A DNA stretch of 64,000 nucleotides, taken from Actinophytocola sp. (GTDB lineage Bacteria > Actinomycetota > Actinomycetes > Mycobacteriales > Pseudonocardiaceae). Position 1 is the stretch's first letter. Each line of letters begins with the position of its first letter. Positions 42,915 through 59,667 of the stretch are shown in pieces. The DNA lies in the NCBI GenBank assembly GCA_009377395.1, contig WHUB01000005.1, positions 1,768-65,767 on the forward strand, read 5' to 3'. The position numbers and the translations under genes were made by a program. Under the pieces are notes generated by a model that had not been told where the DNA came from, searched no databases, and saw only the letters and a program-made list of their open reading frames with translations.

Positions 42915-43967
42915 CTAGGCCGATGCGTCCAGGTCGTCCTCTCCCGCGCACAGTCCGATCGTGTCGTGCCCGGCGAGCTGGTGCAGCCGACTGGGCGGGA
43001 TGCCGTGCCGCAGCGCCTGGTCGAGCAGCCCGGCGAGCAGGTGGTCCGGGTCGGCGTCGAGCGCCGTGCTGAGCGCGATCGAGGCCAGCGCGCCGTCCCC
43101 TCGCATGTAGGCCGCGTACGCGGCGAGGCTGGCGGGGATGGCGCGTTCCGGCGCGGGCAGCGCGCGGGTCAGAGCCTGCCACAATGCCGCCGCCGCGCCG
43201 GCCCGCTCGGAGTCGGGCGGTAGCGCGGTCGCCAGGCAGGCGTCGCGCACCTCCACATCGGACAGTGCGATGGCCAGCGTGGCGATCTGGGTGTCGGTGA
43301 GCGTCACGCCGTCGCGACGGGCGGCGCAGAGCCCGTATCGCACGATCGCGACGCGGCACGGCAGCGGCCACGTCCCGGTGCCCGCAGCGCGGCGCGCCTC
43401 GATCAGCTCGGCACGTCGCGCCACCCGTGGTTCGCTGTCCGGCGCGAGCAGCGCGACCAGCTCGGATCTGCTGGCGTAGGTGACGTATCCCTTGCTGGCC
43501 ATCACGGCCGCGAGCACGCTGCTGCCCGGGTCGGACATCCGGCCGGTGCGGCCGGGGTCGTCGTAGCAGCGGTACCTGGCGTCTGCGGCCAGTTCGGGCA
43601 CCCAGTACGCCGCGACGTCGGTGACGCCGTGCGCGGCGAGCTCGCGGCGCACGGCGACCACCAGTGGCTCGTGCGGCGGCGCGACGTCGTCGTCGGCGCC
43701 GCCGATGACGATGATGAGGGCAGCGGACGGGTCGTCCTCCGCCAGTGTCGCGATCATGTCGGCCGCGACGGCGTCGACCAGGTGATCCGGCGGCAGGTCG
43801 CCGCGCAGCGTACGGCCGAGCGGCTTGCCGTGCTCGGTGCCGGTGAGCAGCACGATGGAGTCGCTCGGGTGGAAGCCGAGCAGGTGCGGGATGGCCGCGA
43901 GCGTGTCGCCGATGCCGCGCAGTGTGACGGCCGGAGTGCGGTCGTTGTCTCGATGAGTCATGACCAT
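42915..43967 (-). CDS. DUF4192-like protein
   Basis: TLRGIGDTLAAIPHLLGFHPSDSIVLLTGTEHGKPLGRTLRGDLP typical of DUF4192; convergent with galE. Confidence 0.85.
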   Translation of the reverse strand: MVMTHRDNDRTPAVTLRGIGDTLAAIPHLLGFHPSDSIVLLTGTEHGKPLGRTLRGDLPPDHLVDAVAADMIATLAEDDPSAALIIVIGGADDDVAPPHEPLVVAVRRELAAHGVTDVAAYWVPELAADARYRCYDDPGRTGRMSDPGSSVLAAVMASKGYVTYASRSELVALLAPDSEPRVARRAELIEARRAAGTGTWPLPCRVAIVRYGLCAARRDGVTLTDTQIATLAIALSDVEVRDACLATALPPDSERAGAAAALWQALTRALPAPERAIPASLAAYAAYMRGDGALASIALSTALDADPDHLLAGLLDQALRHGIPPSRLHQLAGHDTIGLCAGEDDLDASA

Positions 43968-44060
43968 CAGCGTGCCGCCCTGGACGGCCGCGCACGACGG
44001 TCCGGCGAGCGCTGGCGAACGCTGTGGACAGCCGCTCGATGCGGATAAGCAGGGGCGGGT

Positions 44061-44489
44061 TCAGCCCTGGACGATGTACGCCTGTAGTTGCTCCTGGGCG
44101 TGTTCGAGCTCGTCCATCCGGCTCTTCACGACGTCACCGATGCTGACGATCCCGGCGAGCCGCCCGTTGGACACCACGGGGACGTGCCGGATCCTGCGCT
44201 CCGTCATCAGCACGGTGAGATGGTCGACGGTCTCGTCAGGGGTACAGGTTGCGACGGCAGTGGTCATGATCTCCGAGACCGGCGCCCGTAATGCCGCCGA
44301 GCCGCGTTCGTGAAGACGGCGGACGATGTCTCGCTCGGACACGATGCCGGCGATGCCGTCGTCCGCCAGCACGACCATGGCACCGATGTTGTTCTCGGAC
44401 AGCTCGGCAAGCAGTTCCGACACGATGGCCGTGGGGGAAATCGTCGCTACCTCGGTACCTTTGCTACGCAGTACATCGGCGATCCGCAT
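44061..44489 (-). CDS. CBS domain pair protein
   Basis: MRIADVLRSKGTEVATISPTAIVSELLAELSENNIGAMVVLADDGIAGIVSERDIVRRL...VPVVSNGRLAGIVSIGDVVKSRMDELE. Confidence 0.93.
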   Translation of the reverse strand: MRIADVLRSKGTEVATISPTAIVSELLAELSENNIGAMVVLADDGIAGIVSERDIVRRLHERGSAALRAPVSEIMTTAVATCTPDETVDHLTVLMTERRIRHVPVVSNGRLAGIVSIGDVVKSRMDELEHAQEQLQAYIVQG

Positions 44490-44606
44490 CGAACACCTTC
44501 CCGCTATGACGTGATCCGGTTCACAGCAGGTTAACCCGGATTCGACCGATCGCGGAAGCCACCGGAAGCGTCACATGACTGTATGCGCGACCCTTTCCCC
44601 AGGTCA

Positions 44607-44641
44607 GGGCCGGGGCGTCTGGCGTAGTGGCACCCCGGCCC
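44607..44641 (-). terminator. Hairpin terminator downstream of nrdJ
   Basis: Perfect 9-bp stem GGGCCGGGG/CCCCGGCCC. Confidence 0.55.
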
Positions 44642-44666
44642 CTCCCGGTGGTCGGCGCAGCTGCGG

Positions 44667-48566
<3,900 letters not shown>

Positions 48567-48620
48567 GCCATCTCCCTCACTGCGACGTGCATGGACCGCA
48601 CGCCGTTCGCTGCCTGACTG

Positions 48621-49121
48621 TCATGCTCCTTCGGCGCCGCTGCCCGCCGCTGGGTTCTCCTCCCCGGCCGTCGCCGCACGAAGGCCGGCGATCTCCTTCT
48701 CGAAGTCCTCGATCGACGTGAAGGCCCGGTAGACACTCGCGAACCGCAGGTACGCAACCCCGTCCAGCTCCCGCAACGGGCCGAGGATCGCGAGCCCGAC
48801 CTCGTGGCTCGGGATCTCGGCCAGCCCCGCCGACCGGATCGACTCCTCGACGCGGTGCGCGAGCTGCTGCAGATCGTCGTCGTTGACCGGACGCCCCTGG
48901 CAGGCACGCCGCACTCCCCCGACGACCTTCTCCCTGCTGAACTGCTCGGTGACACCGGAGCGCTTCACGACGGCGAGCACCATCGTCTCCGATGTCGTGA
49001 ACCGCCGCCCACAGCCCGAGCAGGATCTGCGCCTCCTGATCGCCTGCCCGTCCTCGACCTCCCGGGAGTCGACGACCCGGGAGTCCGCGTTGCGACAGAA
49101 CGGACACCGCATGCGAGTCAC
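48621..49121 (-). CDS. nrdR: Transcriptional repressor NrdR
   Basis: [53 protein letters not shown]; Zn-ribbon plus ATP-cone. Start may be 49121 or 49112. Confidence 0.97.
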   Translation of the reverse strand: MTRMRCPFCRNADSRVVDSREVEDGQAIRRRRSCSGCGRRFTTSETMVLAVVKRSGVTEQFSREKVVGGVRRACQGRPVNDDDLQQLAHRVEESIRSAGLAEIPSHEVGLAILGPLRELDGVAYLRFASVYRAFTSIEDFEKEIAGLRAATAGEENPAAGSGAEGA

Positions 49122-49261
49122 CTACCTCTTCCCGGGCGCCACCACGGAGCACCACGCACACCTGGCGCTGGTGATCGATTTGTGGATCCCCCGTGGACCA
49201 CCGTCGTCGCCCTGTGGACAACCTACGTCGATTCTAACCCAACTTGTGGAACAACTACACC

Positions 49262-49278
49262 CATGTAACTACTACATG
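49262..49278. promoter_or_regulatory. Palindrome upstream of nrdR overlapping an NrdR-box-like sequence
   Basis: CATGTA-ACTAC-TACATG perfect 6-bp arms; minus strand CAACATGTAG resembles the NrdR-box core CWATATATWG. Confidence 0.45.
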
Positions 49279-49380
49279 TTGGGGTCGACCCTAGATCGCC
49301 TCAGCATGATCCGCAACGACCCGAGGGGGTGAAACCCGTCGCATGATCGACTTCACGACTCGGCCACCGCCCAGCCTCGC

Positions 49381-49911
49381 TCATTTGCCCGCGGTCGGCA
49401 CGCTGAGCACGTCGCCGGCGGACACCTGACCCGCGGTGATGTCGTTGAGCGTCTCTATTCGAGTGACAACCGCCGCCGCATCGGCCCCGGGCGCATACCG
49501 CTCGGCCAACTGCCACAACGACTCCCCCGGCGCGACCGCCACCACGGTCGTCGACTTCGGCACGGCGGGCGCCATACCTTCCGCGAGCCCGCCGACGGTC
49601 GACCCGAACCCGACGATCACCGCGAAGACGGCCACCGCGACTGCCAGCGGCCAACGCCAGCCGTCCGCGGGCCGCCGCGACACGGTACACGCCGTCACGA
49701 CGGGACGGGTCGCGCCGGGCAGCCCCCGTGCTCCGCCGCCCGGCCGCTGCCGGCCGGGCACCCGGCCACGGCGCGGTGTCGGCGCGGTGTCGAACGCCGG
49801 GACGACCGCCCTACGCGCCGTCGCCGTCCCGGTGACAGCGGCGGCTCCCGTGGTCACGCCCCTGGCACGCGAGCCGTATCCGCCCGCACGGCCTTCGCTG
49901 AGAACCGGCAT
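49381..49911 (-). CDS. LysM domain protein, ChiZ/DivS-like putative SOS division inhibitor
   Basis: TM segment ([22 protein letters not shown]) then Lys[48 protein letters not shown]; divergent from lexA and next to nrdR as in Mtb Rv2718c-Rv2719c-Rv2720. Confidence 0.85.
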   Translation of the reverse strand: MPVLSEGRAGGYGSRARGVTTGAAAVTGTATARRAVVPAFDTAPTPRRGRVPGRQRPGGGARGLPGATRPVVTACTVSRRPADGWRWPLAVAVAVFAVIVGFGSTVGGLAEGMAPAVPKSTTVVAVAPGESLWQLAERYAPGADAAAVVTRIETLNDITAGQVSAGDVLSVPTAGK

Positions 49912-49926
49912 CTGACCCTCCTGACA

Positions 49927-49942
49927 TCGAACACGAGTTCTA
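49927..49942. promoter_or_regulatory. Putative LexA (SOS) box upstream of the LysM gene
   Basis: TCGAAC-ACGA-GTTCTA, 11/12 match to consensus. Confidence 0.7.
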
Positions 49943-50064
49943 TCGAACGTCTGAGCGAAGGTGTACCACGCGGCACCGACAAAATCGAGTGCGAGCCGCT
50001 ACCGCGAGGTCGCCGGGGCCGTCACCCGGGCGGCTGGACCGGCCGAAATCACCCGGCGTGTCGA

Positions 50065-50080
50065 TCGAACAATTGTTTGA
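50065..50080. promoter_or_regulatory. Putative LexA (SOS) box upstream of lexA
   Basis: TCGAAC-AATT-GTTTGA, 11/12 match to consensus. Confidence 0.8.
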
Positions 50081-50154
50081 AGTCATGGGCGTGTCGCGCT
50101 ACGGTCGGTAAGCAGCGGGAAACGACCGGGCACGACAACTGGGAGGAAGCAGGC

Positions 50155-50901
50155 GTGGCTGACACGAAGAAGCCCAAGGCGCACGCGGGCGGCAAGGACT
50201 CGTCCGAGCACCCCGCAGGGGACAACGTCCACCCCTTCCCCGAGAAGGCGGATCTCGAGGACCTGACGGTACGCCAGGGCCAGATCCTCGAGGTCATTCG
50301 ATCCTGGGTGAGCAGGCTGGGATATCCGCCGAGCGTGCGCGAGATCGGCGACGCCGTCGGGCTCGCGTCCACGTCCTCGGTCCAGCACCAGCTGCTGGCG
50401 CTGCAACGCAAGGGCTACCTCCGCCGCGACCCGAACCGGCCACGGGCGGTCGGCGTCATCCCCGCCGAGGTCGACCCGGCCACGCTGCGCGGACCCGACG
50501 AGGAAGAGGACCAGGCGTCGCGGCCGTCCCCGACCTACGTGCCGCTCGTCGGGCGCATCGCCGCCGGTGGGCCAGTGCTCGCCGAGCAGGCGATCGAGGA
50601 CATCTTCCCGCTGCCCAAGGACCTGGTCGGCGACGGTGAGCTGTTCCTGCTCAGCGTCACGGGTGACTCGATGATCGACGCGGCGATCGCCGACGGCGAC
50701 TGGGTGGTGGTACGCCAGCAACCCACCGCGGACAACGGCGAGATCGTCGCCGCGATGATCGAGGGCGAAGCCACCGTCAAGACGTTCAAACGCACCGACG
50801 ACCGCGTGCTGCTGCTGCCGCAGAACGACGCCTACGAGCCAATCCCGGGCGAGGACGCCACCATCCTCGGCAAGGTCGTCGCGGTGCTCCGGCGGCTCTG
50901 A
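50155..50901 (+). CDS. lexA: LexA repressor
   Basis: [44 protein letters not shown]...[17 protein letters not shown]...[24 protein letters not shown]. Confidence 0.97.
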   Translation: MADTKKPKAHAGGKDSSEHPAGDNVHPFPEKADLEDLTVRQGQILEVIRSWVSRLGYPPSVREIGDAVGLASTSSVQHQLLALQRKGYLRRDPNRPRAVGVIPAEVDPATLRGPDEEEDQASRPSPTYVPLVGRIAAGGPVLAEQAIEDIFPLPKDLVGDGELFLLSVTGDSMIDAAIADGDWVVVRQQPTADNGEIVAAMIEGEATVKTFKRTDDRVLLLPQNDAYEPIPGEDATILGKVVAVLRRL

Positions 50902-50914
50902 CCGCTCTGGTCTC

Positions 50915-51947
50915 TTAAGACCGCCTGCGGTACCAGGTCACGCCCGCGTACAGCACGACCACGACGCTCACGGTCACGACGAAGCCGGGAAGCGGCGGCA
51001 TCCCGGCCTTGTCCGCCGCGGTCGGCTCGCTTGCCGTCGCCGAGTCTTGCTCGCCCGCCCGCTGCTCGCGCTCCCGTTTCTCGGCGGCCTGCTCCTGCAC
51101 GGCCTGCGCCATGGCTACCGCGCCGGACACCGAACGGATCGGCTGTCCGCTGCCCTCGCCACCGGACAGCAGCGAGCCGTCCGGGGCCAGCGCGACCGCC
51201 TCGCCCTGTCGCTCGTGCGGCAGCGGGATCCGCACCGGCTGCCGCGACAGGGCGGCCACGATGTCGCCGTCGGGCGCGGGATACAGGTACGCGTCGGTGT
51301 AAGTGCGCAGCGCGACGACCGAACCGTCCGCGCTCACCGCGCCGCCGGTGACCAGCGCCGCGCTCGCGGCGCCTGCGGGGCCGCCGTTGGTCGAGCTGGC
51401 CAGGACGGTGACCTCCGCGACCTTGGTCAGCGGGGTCGGGCCGGGGCTGCGCAGCGGACCGGTCGGCCGGTACACGCCCGCGGTGCCGAGCACGTTCTTG
51501 GTGACGATGTACGGCACCTCGGACGGGCCGAGCAGCAGCGCCTCGGCGTCGTGCCTGCCGTCGGGGTAGGTCAGCCGGTACAGCCGGGCGGTGCCGTCCG
51601 GGCGCAGCGTGTGCACCGCCACCGTGTCGCGCTGCAGGCTGTTGTCGCCGGTGTCGCCGAGCCAGAGCGTCCTGTCGTTGGCGATGGCAAGGTCTTCGAC
51701 GTCGTACGGGTCGATGGCGCCGGTGATGACCTTGCGCAGCGCGCACGAGCGGTCGAGCACGAACACCTTCAGCCTGGCGCCGCCGTCGTTGACTGCGTAG
51801 ATGTTCGTGCCGTCGGCAGCGAGCCCGGACAGCTCCGTCAGCCTGGGGTCGTCGACCGTGCACACCGGCTTCGGTTTCCCGGCCGCCAGCGCGGTCCCGG
51901 GCAGCAGGAACAGGGCGATCAGCGCCGCCACCAGGCAGGCGCGCGAC

Positions 51948-51964
<17 letters not shown>
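50915..51964 (-). CDS. Secreted/membrane-anchored beta-propeller-like protein of unknown function
   Basis: Signal peptide ACLVAALIALFLLPGTALAA, repeated SGLAADGTNIYAVNDGGARLKVFVLD / VEDLAIANDRTLWLGDTGDN, C-terminal TM VVTVSVVVVLYAGVTWYRRRS. Confidence 0.75.
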
Positions 51965-53435
<1,471 letters not shown>

Positions 53436-53498
53436 GCACCGCGGCGAGTGAATTGGTCCAGCGACACGCGGCGACCGGCGGGAGCTGCCCAGTGATCG

Positions 53499-54338
53499 CT
53501 ACGCAGGGTCAACCCACCACGCCTCGTCGAGGGCACCTTCCGCGAGAATCACCGCGGGGCCGGTGAGCGTCGCCCCGTCGGCCTGGACACGCACCGTGAC
53601 CTCGCCGCCGGGAATCCACACGATCCGGGAGCCCGTGTCCTCGCTGGCGGCATAGAGGTCGGCGGCGGCCGCCGCGACGGTCCCGGTGCCGCAGGAGCGG
53701 GTCTCGCCGACGCCGCGCTCGATGACCCGCATCCGCAGCACGTCGTCGCCGAGCCGGTTGACGAACTCGACGTTGCCGCCGCGCGGGAAGTCGGCCGGGT
53801 CGAGTTCCGGCCGGTCGCGCAGGTCGAGCCCGGTCACGTCCTCGTCGAGAACGGTGACCAGGTGCGGGTTGCCGACGTCGACGGTGATGCCGTCGTAGCG
53901 CCTGCCGGACAGTATCGCCGCCGAGCGGCCGGTGACGGTGGCCTTGCCCATGGCGACGGTGACGCTGCGGTCGTCGTGCACCGTGACCGCCCGGTCGCCT
54001 GCCCTGCTGCCGACGACGAACTCGCTCGTCTCGACCAGACCGGCCTCGACCAGGTACCTGGCGAACACTCGCACCCCGTTGCCGCACATCTCGGCGATCG
54101 ACCCGTCGGCGTTGCGGTAGTCCATGAACCACTCGCTCGCCGACCCGGCCGTGCCGGGCACATCGGCGGGCAAGGCGGCCGTGCGCACCACGCGCAGCAC
54201 GCCGTCGGCGCCGAGGCCGCGCTGCCGGTCGCACAGCGCCAGCACCCGGTCCTCGGTCAGCGCGAGCGCCGCGTCGGGGTCGGGCAGCAGCACGAAGTCG
54301 TTCTGCGTGCCGTGCCCCTTCAGGAAGGTGATGCCCAC
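53499..54338 (-). CDS. dapF: Diaminopimelate epimerase
   Basis: FLKGHGTQNDFVLLPD...YRNADGSIAEMCGNGVRVFARYL...ERGVGETRSCGTGTVAAA. Confidence 0.97.
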   Translation of the reverse strand: MGITFLKGHGTQNDFVLLPDPDAALALTEDRVLALCDRQRGLGADGVLRVVRTAALPADVPGTAGSASEWFMDYRNADGSIAEMCGNGVRVFARYLVEAGLVETSEFVVGSRAGDRAVTVHDDRSVTVAMGKATVTGRSAAILSGRRYDGITVDVGNPHLVTVLDEDVTGLDLRDRPELDPADFPRGGNVEFVNRLGDDVLRMRVIERGVGETRSCGTGTVAAAAADLYAASEDTGSRIVWIPGGEVTVRVQADGATLTGPAVILAEGALDEAWWVDPA

Positions 54339-54343
54339 ATGGT

Positions 54344-55249
54344 TCAGGTTACGTGGTGAAGGACGCTGGTCAGCACGCCGGGCTCGGCGGCGTCGAACCA
54401 GCGGACCCGCTCGTCGCGGCGGAACCAGGACCGCTGCCGTCGCACGAACCGGCGGGTCGCCCGCGCGGTGTCCTCTGCCGCCACGGCGAGGTCGCCGTCC
54501 CCGTCGAGCGCGGCGAGCACCTGCTGGTAGCCGAGCGCGCGGGGCGCCGTGGTGCCCTCCCGCAGTCCCCGGCCGATCAGCCCGCGCACCTCGTCGACGA
54601 GACCAGCCTCGAACATGCGGGTGACCCGGAGATCGACCCGCTGGTCCAGCTCGGCGACCTCCCGGTCGAGCCCGACGAGCACGGTGTCGTAGCGGGGCGC
54701 GCCGCGTTCCGGCATGGTCGCGGAGAACGGCCGCCCGGTGATGGTGATGACCTCGAGCGCCCGCACGACCCGCCGGGTGTTACTCGGCAGGATCGCGATG
54801 GCGGCGGCCGGGTCCTGCTCGGCGAGCCGGGCGTGCATCGCCGCCGCGCCGACCTCCTCGGCCTCGCGGGCCAGCCGCGCCCGCACCTCAGGGTCGGTGC
54901 CGGGAAACCGCAGGTCGTCGAGGATGGCCTGCACGTACAGCCCGGAGCCGCCGCAGATCACCGGCACCACGCCGTCGCCGAGCAGCCGTTCGATGCGGGC
55001 GCGGGCGTCGCGCTGGTAGGCGGCGACCGAGGCGGTCTCGGTCACGTCGAGCACGTCGAGCAGGTGGTGCTCGACGCCGCGCCGCTCCTCCGGCGGCACC
55101 TTCGCGGTGCCGATGTCCATGCCCCGGTAGAGCTGCATCGCGTCGGCGTTGACGACCTCGCCGTCGAGCGCGAGCGCCAGCTCGATCGCGACGTCCGACT
55201 TGCCGGTCGCGGTCGGCCCGACGACGGCGACCGGCCGCACGCCGCTCAC
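54344..55249 (-). CDS. miaA: tRNA dimethylallyltransferase
   Basis: [68 protein letters not shown] start. The 607-aa ORF in the track is an upstream frame extension. Confidence 0.96.
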   Translation of the reverse strand: MSGVRPVAVVGPTATGKSDVAIELALALDGEVVNADAMQLYRGMDIGTAKVPPEERRGVEHHLLDVLDVTETASVAAYQRDARARIERLLGDGVVPVICGGSGLYVQAILDDLRFPGTDPEVRARLAREAEEVGAAAMHARLAEQDPAAAIAILPSNTRRVVRALEVITITGRPFSATMPERGAPRYDTVLVGLDREVAELDQRVDLRVTRMFEAGLVDEVRGLIGRGLREGTTAPRALGYQQVLAALDGDGDLAVAAEDTARATRRFVRRQRSWFRRDERVRWFDAAEPGVLTSVLHHVT

Positions 55250-55947
55250 CGCGCCTCCCAGGTCGCCACGTGGTAGCCGACGCCGAACGGCGCGCCGGTG
55301 TAGTGCAGCGTGCCGCGCCAGTCGCGCGCCCGCGCCACCCCGCCCGCGACCTGCCAGGCCGCCCGACCAGCCGCGCCGAGCTTGCCCGCCAGCGTGGCGT
55401 CGATGCGGGCGAGCGCGTCCGCGTCCACCTTGTCGAGCGCGTCGGCGATGCCCGCGTCGAACTCGGGCGCCCGGTCGTCCTTGCCGCCGGGCGACTTCTC
55501 GCCGTGCCTGGTGGACCCGTCGGCCAGCACCAGCAGCGCGGTGTCGTCGCCGGTGGCGAGCGCGGCACCGGCGCGCTCGCAGTCGGGCTGCCCGGTCGCG
55601 GCGTCCAGCAGCTCGACCGCCACTGACTCGGCTCCGGCCTGCCCCCGCAGCCAGCCCGCCATCAGCACCGGCAGCGGCAGCGCGGCCGGACCGGCGCCGT
55701 TCGATCCACTCGACAGGGTGACAGTGACGTCGGCGCCGTAGGAGGCGAAACTTCCCCGCTGCCCGGCGTGGCGCGCCCGCCCGCTCTCGTCGGCGGCGAC
55801 GGCGAGCCAGTGCGTCGCACCCTCGGCCAGCCAGCGCACCGCGTTCGAGACCGCCGCCCGCAGCTCGGTGAGCTGCCGGTCGTAGCCCGGGGCCAGCTCG
55901 CCGACCAGCAGCGGCGGATACGGCACGAGGGCAACACGCGCAATCAC
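55246..55947 (-). CDS. Class III extradiol dioxygenase subunit B-like protein (Rv2728c-like)
   Basis: [33 protein letters not shown]...[20 protein letters not shown]...[19 protein letters not shown]; lies between miaA and the DUF349 gene. Confidence 0.8.
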   Translation of the reverse strand: MIARVALVPYPPLLVGELAPGYDRQLTELRAAVSNAVRWLAEGATHWLAVAADESGRARHAGQRGSFASYGADVTVTLSSGSNGAGPAALPLPVLMAGWLRGQAGAESVAVELLDAATGQPDCERAGAALATGDDTALLVLADGSTRHGEKSPGGKDDRAPEFDAGIADALDKVDADALARIDATLAGKLGAAGRAAWQVAGGVARARDWRGTLHYTGAPFGVGYHVATWEAR

Positions 55948-56155
55948 GCCGATCGAGCCTACGCGGCAGCGCGGCGAGTGGCCCGAGCAGGGCATTCCCG
56001 GCATTGGAGTACCGGACTCGGCGCTGACCTGCTTGAATGCGGCAAGCACGTAGTGAAGGGTAGACAGCAGGTGAGTCACAACACGGCCCCGCTGCCCGGC
56101 GGGGCGGCCACCGGCAGCACCAGGCCGATGGCACATAGCCGATAAAGGAGCCGTC

Positions 56156-57484
56156 ATGGCGGACCACAAGGCGACCCAGGAGTCAACAACGCACGCGCCG
56201 GCGCCCACCGAGGTGTTACAGGGCCACGTGAGCATCGCGCACGCCGCGCCGCCGGTGCCGAACGCCGAGGCCGCCCCCACCCGCTGGGGCCGCATCGACG
56301 AGGACGGCACCGTGTACGTCACGACGTCCAGCGGTGAGCGCGCGGTCGGCATCTGGCAGGCGGGATCCGCCGAGGCGGGGTTGCTGCACTACGCCCGTAA
56401 GTTCGACGACGTCCGCACCGAGGTCGAGCTGCTCGAGTCGAGGCTGACCACCGGGCGCGGCAACCCGAAGCAGGCGTTGCAGACCGCGGCCCAGCTGCGT
56501 GACGGCCTTGACGAGGCGCCCGTCGTCGGCGACATCGACGCGCTGCGGGCGCGGCTGGACCACGTGATCGAGCACGCCGAGCAGGCCGTCGGCGAGGCCA
56601 GGCAGGAACGCGAGGCCACCCGCACCGCCGCGATCGCCCGCAAGGAGGAGCTGGCGGCCGAGGCGGAGGCCATCGCGGAGAACTCGACACAGTGGAAGGT
56701 CGCGGGCGACCGGCTCAAGGAGATCCTCGACGAGTGGAAGACGATCAAGGGGATCGACCGCAAGACCGACGACGAGCTGTGGAAGCGGTTCTCCAAGGCC
56801 CGCGAGGGTTTCAACCGGCGGCGCGGCTCGCACTTCGCCGAGCTGGACAAGCAGCGCGCCGCCGCGAAGGTGCGCAAGGAGGAGCTGATCGTCGAGGCCG
56901 AGTCGCTGGTCGACTCGACCGACTGGGGTCCGACGGCGAACCGCTACAAGCAGCTGATGAGCGAGTGGAAGGCGGCGGGCAGGGCGCCGCGCGACAGCGA
57001 CGAGGCGCTGTGGCAGCGGTTCCGTGCCGCGCAGGACACCTTCTTCTCCCGCCGCTCCGCCGCGTTCTCCGAGCGGGACGCCGAGTTCACCGAGAACGCG
57101 CGGCGCAAGGAGGAGCTGCTGGCCGAGGCCGACAAGATCGACCCGGCCGCCAACCTGGAGGCGGCCAAGGCACAGCTCCGCAAGATCCAGGACCAGTGGG
57201 ACGAGATCGGCAAGGTCCCGCGCGAGCGGATCCGCGAGCTCGACGGCAAGCTCAAGGCGGTGCAGGACCGGGTCCGCTCGGCCGAGAACAGCAAGTGGCG
57301 CCGCACCGACCCCGAGGCGCTGGCCCGCGCCGCGCAGTTCCGGGAGCGCGTCGAGCAGTTCGAGGAACAGGCGGCGAAGGCGCGCGCCTCCGGCGACGAC
57401 CGGCGGGCCAAGCAGGCCGAGGAGCAGGCCGCGCAGTGGCGCGAGTGGATGCAGGCGGCCGAGAAGGCGGTCGCGGAGCGCTGA
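56156..57484 (+). CDS. DUF349 domain-containing protein
   Basis: Repeated W-K-x-A-G / D-E-x-L-W-x-R-F-R/K modules ([52 protein letters not shown]). Confidence 0.92.
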   Translation: MADHKATQESTTHAPAPTEVLQGHVSIAHAAPPVPNAEAAPTRWGRIDEDGTVYVTTSSGERAVGIWQAGSAEAGLLHYARKFDDVRTEVELLESRLTTGRGNPKQALQTAAQLRDGLDEAPVVGDIDALRARLDHVIEHAEQAVGEARQEREATRTAAIARKEELAAEAEAIAENSTQWKVAGDRLKEILDEWKTIKGIDRKTDDELWKRFSKAREGFNRRRGSHFAELDKQRAAAKVRKEELIVEAESLVDSTDWGPTANRYKQLMSEWKAAGRAPRDSDEALWQRFRAAQDTFFSRRSAAFSERDAEFTENARRKEELLAEADKIDPAANLEAAKAQLRKIQDQWDEIGKVPRERIRELDGKLKAVQDRVRSAENSKWRRTDPEALARAAQFRERVEQFEEQAAKARASGDDRRAKQAEEQAAQWREWMQAAEKAVAER

Positions 57485-57490
57485 GTCCGC

Positions 57491-58039
57491 TCAGCCGACG
57501 GTGTCCGGCCGCGACCACGCGGTGCGCAGCCAGTTGGCCGCGAGCATGATCACCAGCAGCAGTGCGATGATCATGCCGATGCCGGGGCCCGAGCCTGGCA
57601 CGCCGGAGGCGCCGGACGACTGCTGCGACCAGATCGCGAGCAGGCCGTCGACCGAGGCGATGCAGCAGCCGACGGCGCACACCCACGCCAGCCACCAGCG
57701 CCGCGCGATGAGCGTCAGCGCCGACGCGACCACACCGAACCCGACGGACGTCGCGGCGAACAGCCTCGGGATCGCGGACTCGTCACCGCGCAGCAACACC
57801 TGCCAGCCCGCGCTGTCGCCCACCCAGGGCAGCAGCAGTGCGATGATCATGGCGAAGACCAGCACCGCGATGACGAACCCCCGGCTGCCCGGCTCGATCC
57901 GGCGCGCGACGGCACGCTCCACCTCGTCGATCTCGGCACGCAACTCGGCCACCTCGCGATCCTCGTCCGGCGTCTCATGGTCACCTGACTGGCTGCCCGG
58001 CTCGCTCACCACGGCAGGTTCGCCTCCCTCGTTCAGCAC
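57491..58039 (-). CDS. Hypothetical membrane protein (upstream-of-miaB family, Rv2732c-like)
   Basis: Multiple TM segments: [30 protein letters not shown]...[26 protein letters not shown]; overlaps the miaB stop. Confidence 0.78.
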   Translation of the reverse strand: MLNEGGEPAVVSEPGSQSGDHETPDEDREVAELRAEIDEVERAVARRIEPGSRGFVIAVLVFAMIIALLLPWVGDSAGWQVLLRGDESAIPRLFAATSVGFGVVASALTLIARRWWLAWVCAVGCCIASVDGLLAIWSQQSSGASGVPGSGPGIGMIIALLLVIMLAANWLRTAWSRPDTVG

Positions 58040-59529
58040 ACCGAACAGCCACCGGTCGCGGGTTCGGACTCGGTCTTCGCCCCGATCGCGGGCATCCCGA
58101 GCCCGACCTGTTCGATGCCGTCGGTGCGCGGCCGCCGTCCCGCCTCCGCGTTGTCACCGGCCGTGGTGCGGCGGTGGGACAGCAGGTCGGCGTCGGCGAC
58201 GAGGTGGTGCGGGGCACCATAGGTGATGGTGGTCGTGACGATGTCGCCGGGCCGGACCGCGCCGTCGACGGCGTCCCCGGTCGGCGTGAAGTGCACCAGC
58301 CTGCCGTCGCGGGCGCGACCGCTCATCCGGTGCGTCGCGGCGTCCTTGCGGCCCTCGCCGCTGGCCACCAGCAGCTCGACCCGCTCCCCGACCAGCCGCT
58401 TGTTCTCCTGCCAGGCGATCTCGTCCTGCAGCGCGACCAGCCGGTCGTAGCGGTCCTGCACGACGTCCTTGGGCACCTGGCCGTCCAGCTCGGCCGCCGG
58501 GGTGCCGGGCCGCTTGGAGTACTGGAAGGTGAACGCGCTGGCGAACCGGGCCTGCCGCACCACGTCGAGGGTGGCTTGGAAGTCCTCCTCGGTCTCGCCC
58601 GGAAAGCCGACGATGATGTCGGTGGTGATGGCGGCGTGCGGCATCCGCTCCCGCACCTTGTCGATGATCGAGAGGAACCGGCTGCCCCGGTAGGAGCGCC
58701 GCATCGCCTTGAGCACCCGGTCCGAACCGGACTGCAACGGCATGTGCAGCTGCGGGCACACGTTCGGCGTCTCGGCCATCGCGTCGATCACGTCGTCGGT
58801 GAACGCGGCCGGGTGCGGCGAGGTGAACCGGAGCCGTTCCAGGCCGTCGATCTCCCCGCAGGCACGCAGCAACTTGCCGAAGGCGTGGCGGTCGCCGAAC
58901 TCGACGCCGTAGGAGTTGACGTTCTGGCCGAGCAGCGTCACCTCGAGCACGCCCTCCGCGACAAGCGCCTCCACCTCGGCGAGCACGTCCCCCGGCCTGC
59001 GGTCGCGCTCCTTGCCGCGCAGCGACGGCACGATGCAGAAGGTGCAGGTGTTGTTGCAGCCGACCGAGATGGACACCCAGCCGGAGTACGCCGAGTCGCG
59101 CCGGGCGGGCAGCGTCGACGGGAAGGTCTCGAGCGACTCGAGGATCTCGACCTCGGCCTCCCGGTTGTGCCGCGCGCGGTCGAGCAGCGTCGGCAGCGAG
59201 CCGATGTTGTGGGTGCCGAACACGACGTCGACCCACGGCGCGCGCTTAACGATTTCGCCACGATCCTTCTGCGCGAGGCAGCCGCCGACGGCGATCTGGA
59301 GGCCGGGGCGCGCCTTCTTCACCCGCGCCAGGTGGCCGAGGTTGCCGTAGAGCCGGTTGTCGGCGTTCTCCCTCACCGCGCAGGTGTTGAACACGATGAC
59401 GTCGGCGTCGTCGTGCCCGCTGCCCTGGGCCAGCACGTAGCCTGCGCCTTCGAGCTGCCCAGCGAGACGTTCCGAATCGTGCACGTTCATCTGGCAGCCG
59501 AAGGTGCGGATCTGGTAGGTGAGTGCCAC
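58033..59529 (-). CDS. miaB: tRNA-2-methylthio-N6-dimethylallyladenosine synthase
   Basis: [24 protein letters not shown]...[24 protein letters not shown] (radical SAM CxxxCxxC)...[17 protein letters not shown]. Confidence 0.97.
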   Translation of the reverse strand: MALTYQIRTFGCQMNVHDSERLAGQLEGAGYVLAQGSGHDDADVIVFNTCAVRENADNRLYGNLGHLARVKKARPGLQIAVGGCLAQKDRGEIVKRAPWVDVVFGTHNIGSLPTLLDRARHNREAEVEILESLETFPSTLPARRDSAYSGWVSISVGCNNTCTFCIVPSLRGKERDRRPGDVLAEVEALVAEGVLEVTLLGQNVNSYGVEFGDRHAFGKLLRACGEIDGLERLRFTSPHPAAFTDDVIDAMAETPNVCPQLHMPLQSGSDRVLKAMRRSYRGSRFLSIIDKVRERMPHAAITTDIIVGFPGETEEDFQATLDVVRQARFASAFTFQYSKRPGTPAAELDGQVPKDVVQDRYDRLVALQDEIAWQENKRLVGERVELLVASGEGRKDAATHRMSGRARDGRLVHFTPTGDAVDGAVRPGDIVTTTITYGAPHHLVADADLLSHRRTTAGDNAEAGRRPRTDGIEQVGLGMPAIGAKTESEPATGGCSVC

Positions 59530-59645
59530 GCTCCAAGGGTAGGACGTGGCCCTCCCGCGATGAGCACAGGTCGCCGTCCGGCCGCATGCACGGTTATTGA
59601 TCTTGTGATTAGAGTAACCCGCACGCCGTAGCCCGTCCGGTCGTT

Positions 59646-59667
59646 GTCACGTGGCGATCCAGGTGAC
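59646..59667. promoter_or_regulatory. Inverted repeat upstream of gluABCD (candidate operator)
   Basis: GTCACGTGG-CGAT-CCAGGTGAC, 8/9 symmetric, about 107 nt upstream of the gluA ATG. Confidence 0.35.

Noticed and set aside
54344-56167. 607-aa ORF suggesting a fusion of MiaA with an upstream domain
   Set aside because: The upstream part is an out-of-frame reading of the extradiol-dioxygenase-like gene; true miaA starts at GTG 55249.
58174-59631. 485-aa plus-strand ORF opposite miaB
   Set aside because: Antisense artefact; MiaB radical-SAM motif is on the minus strand.
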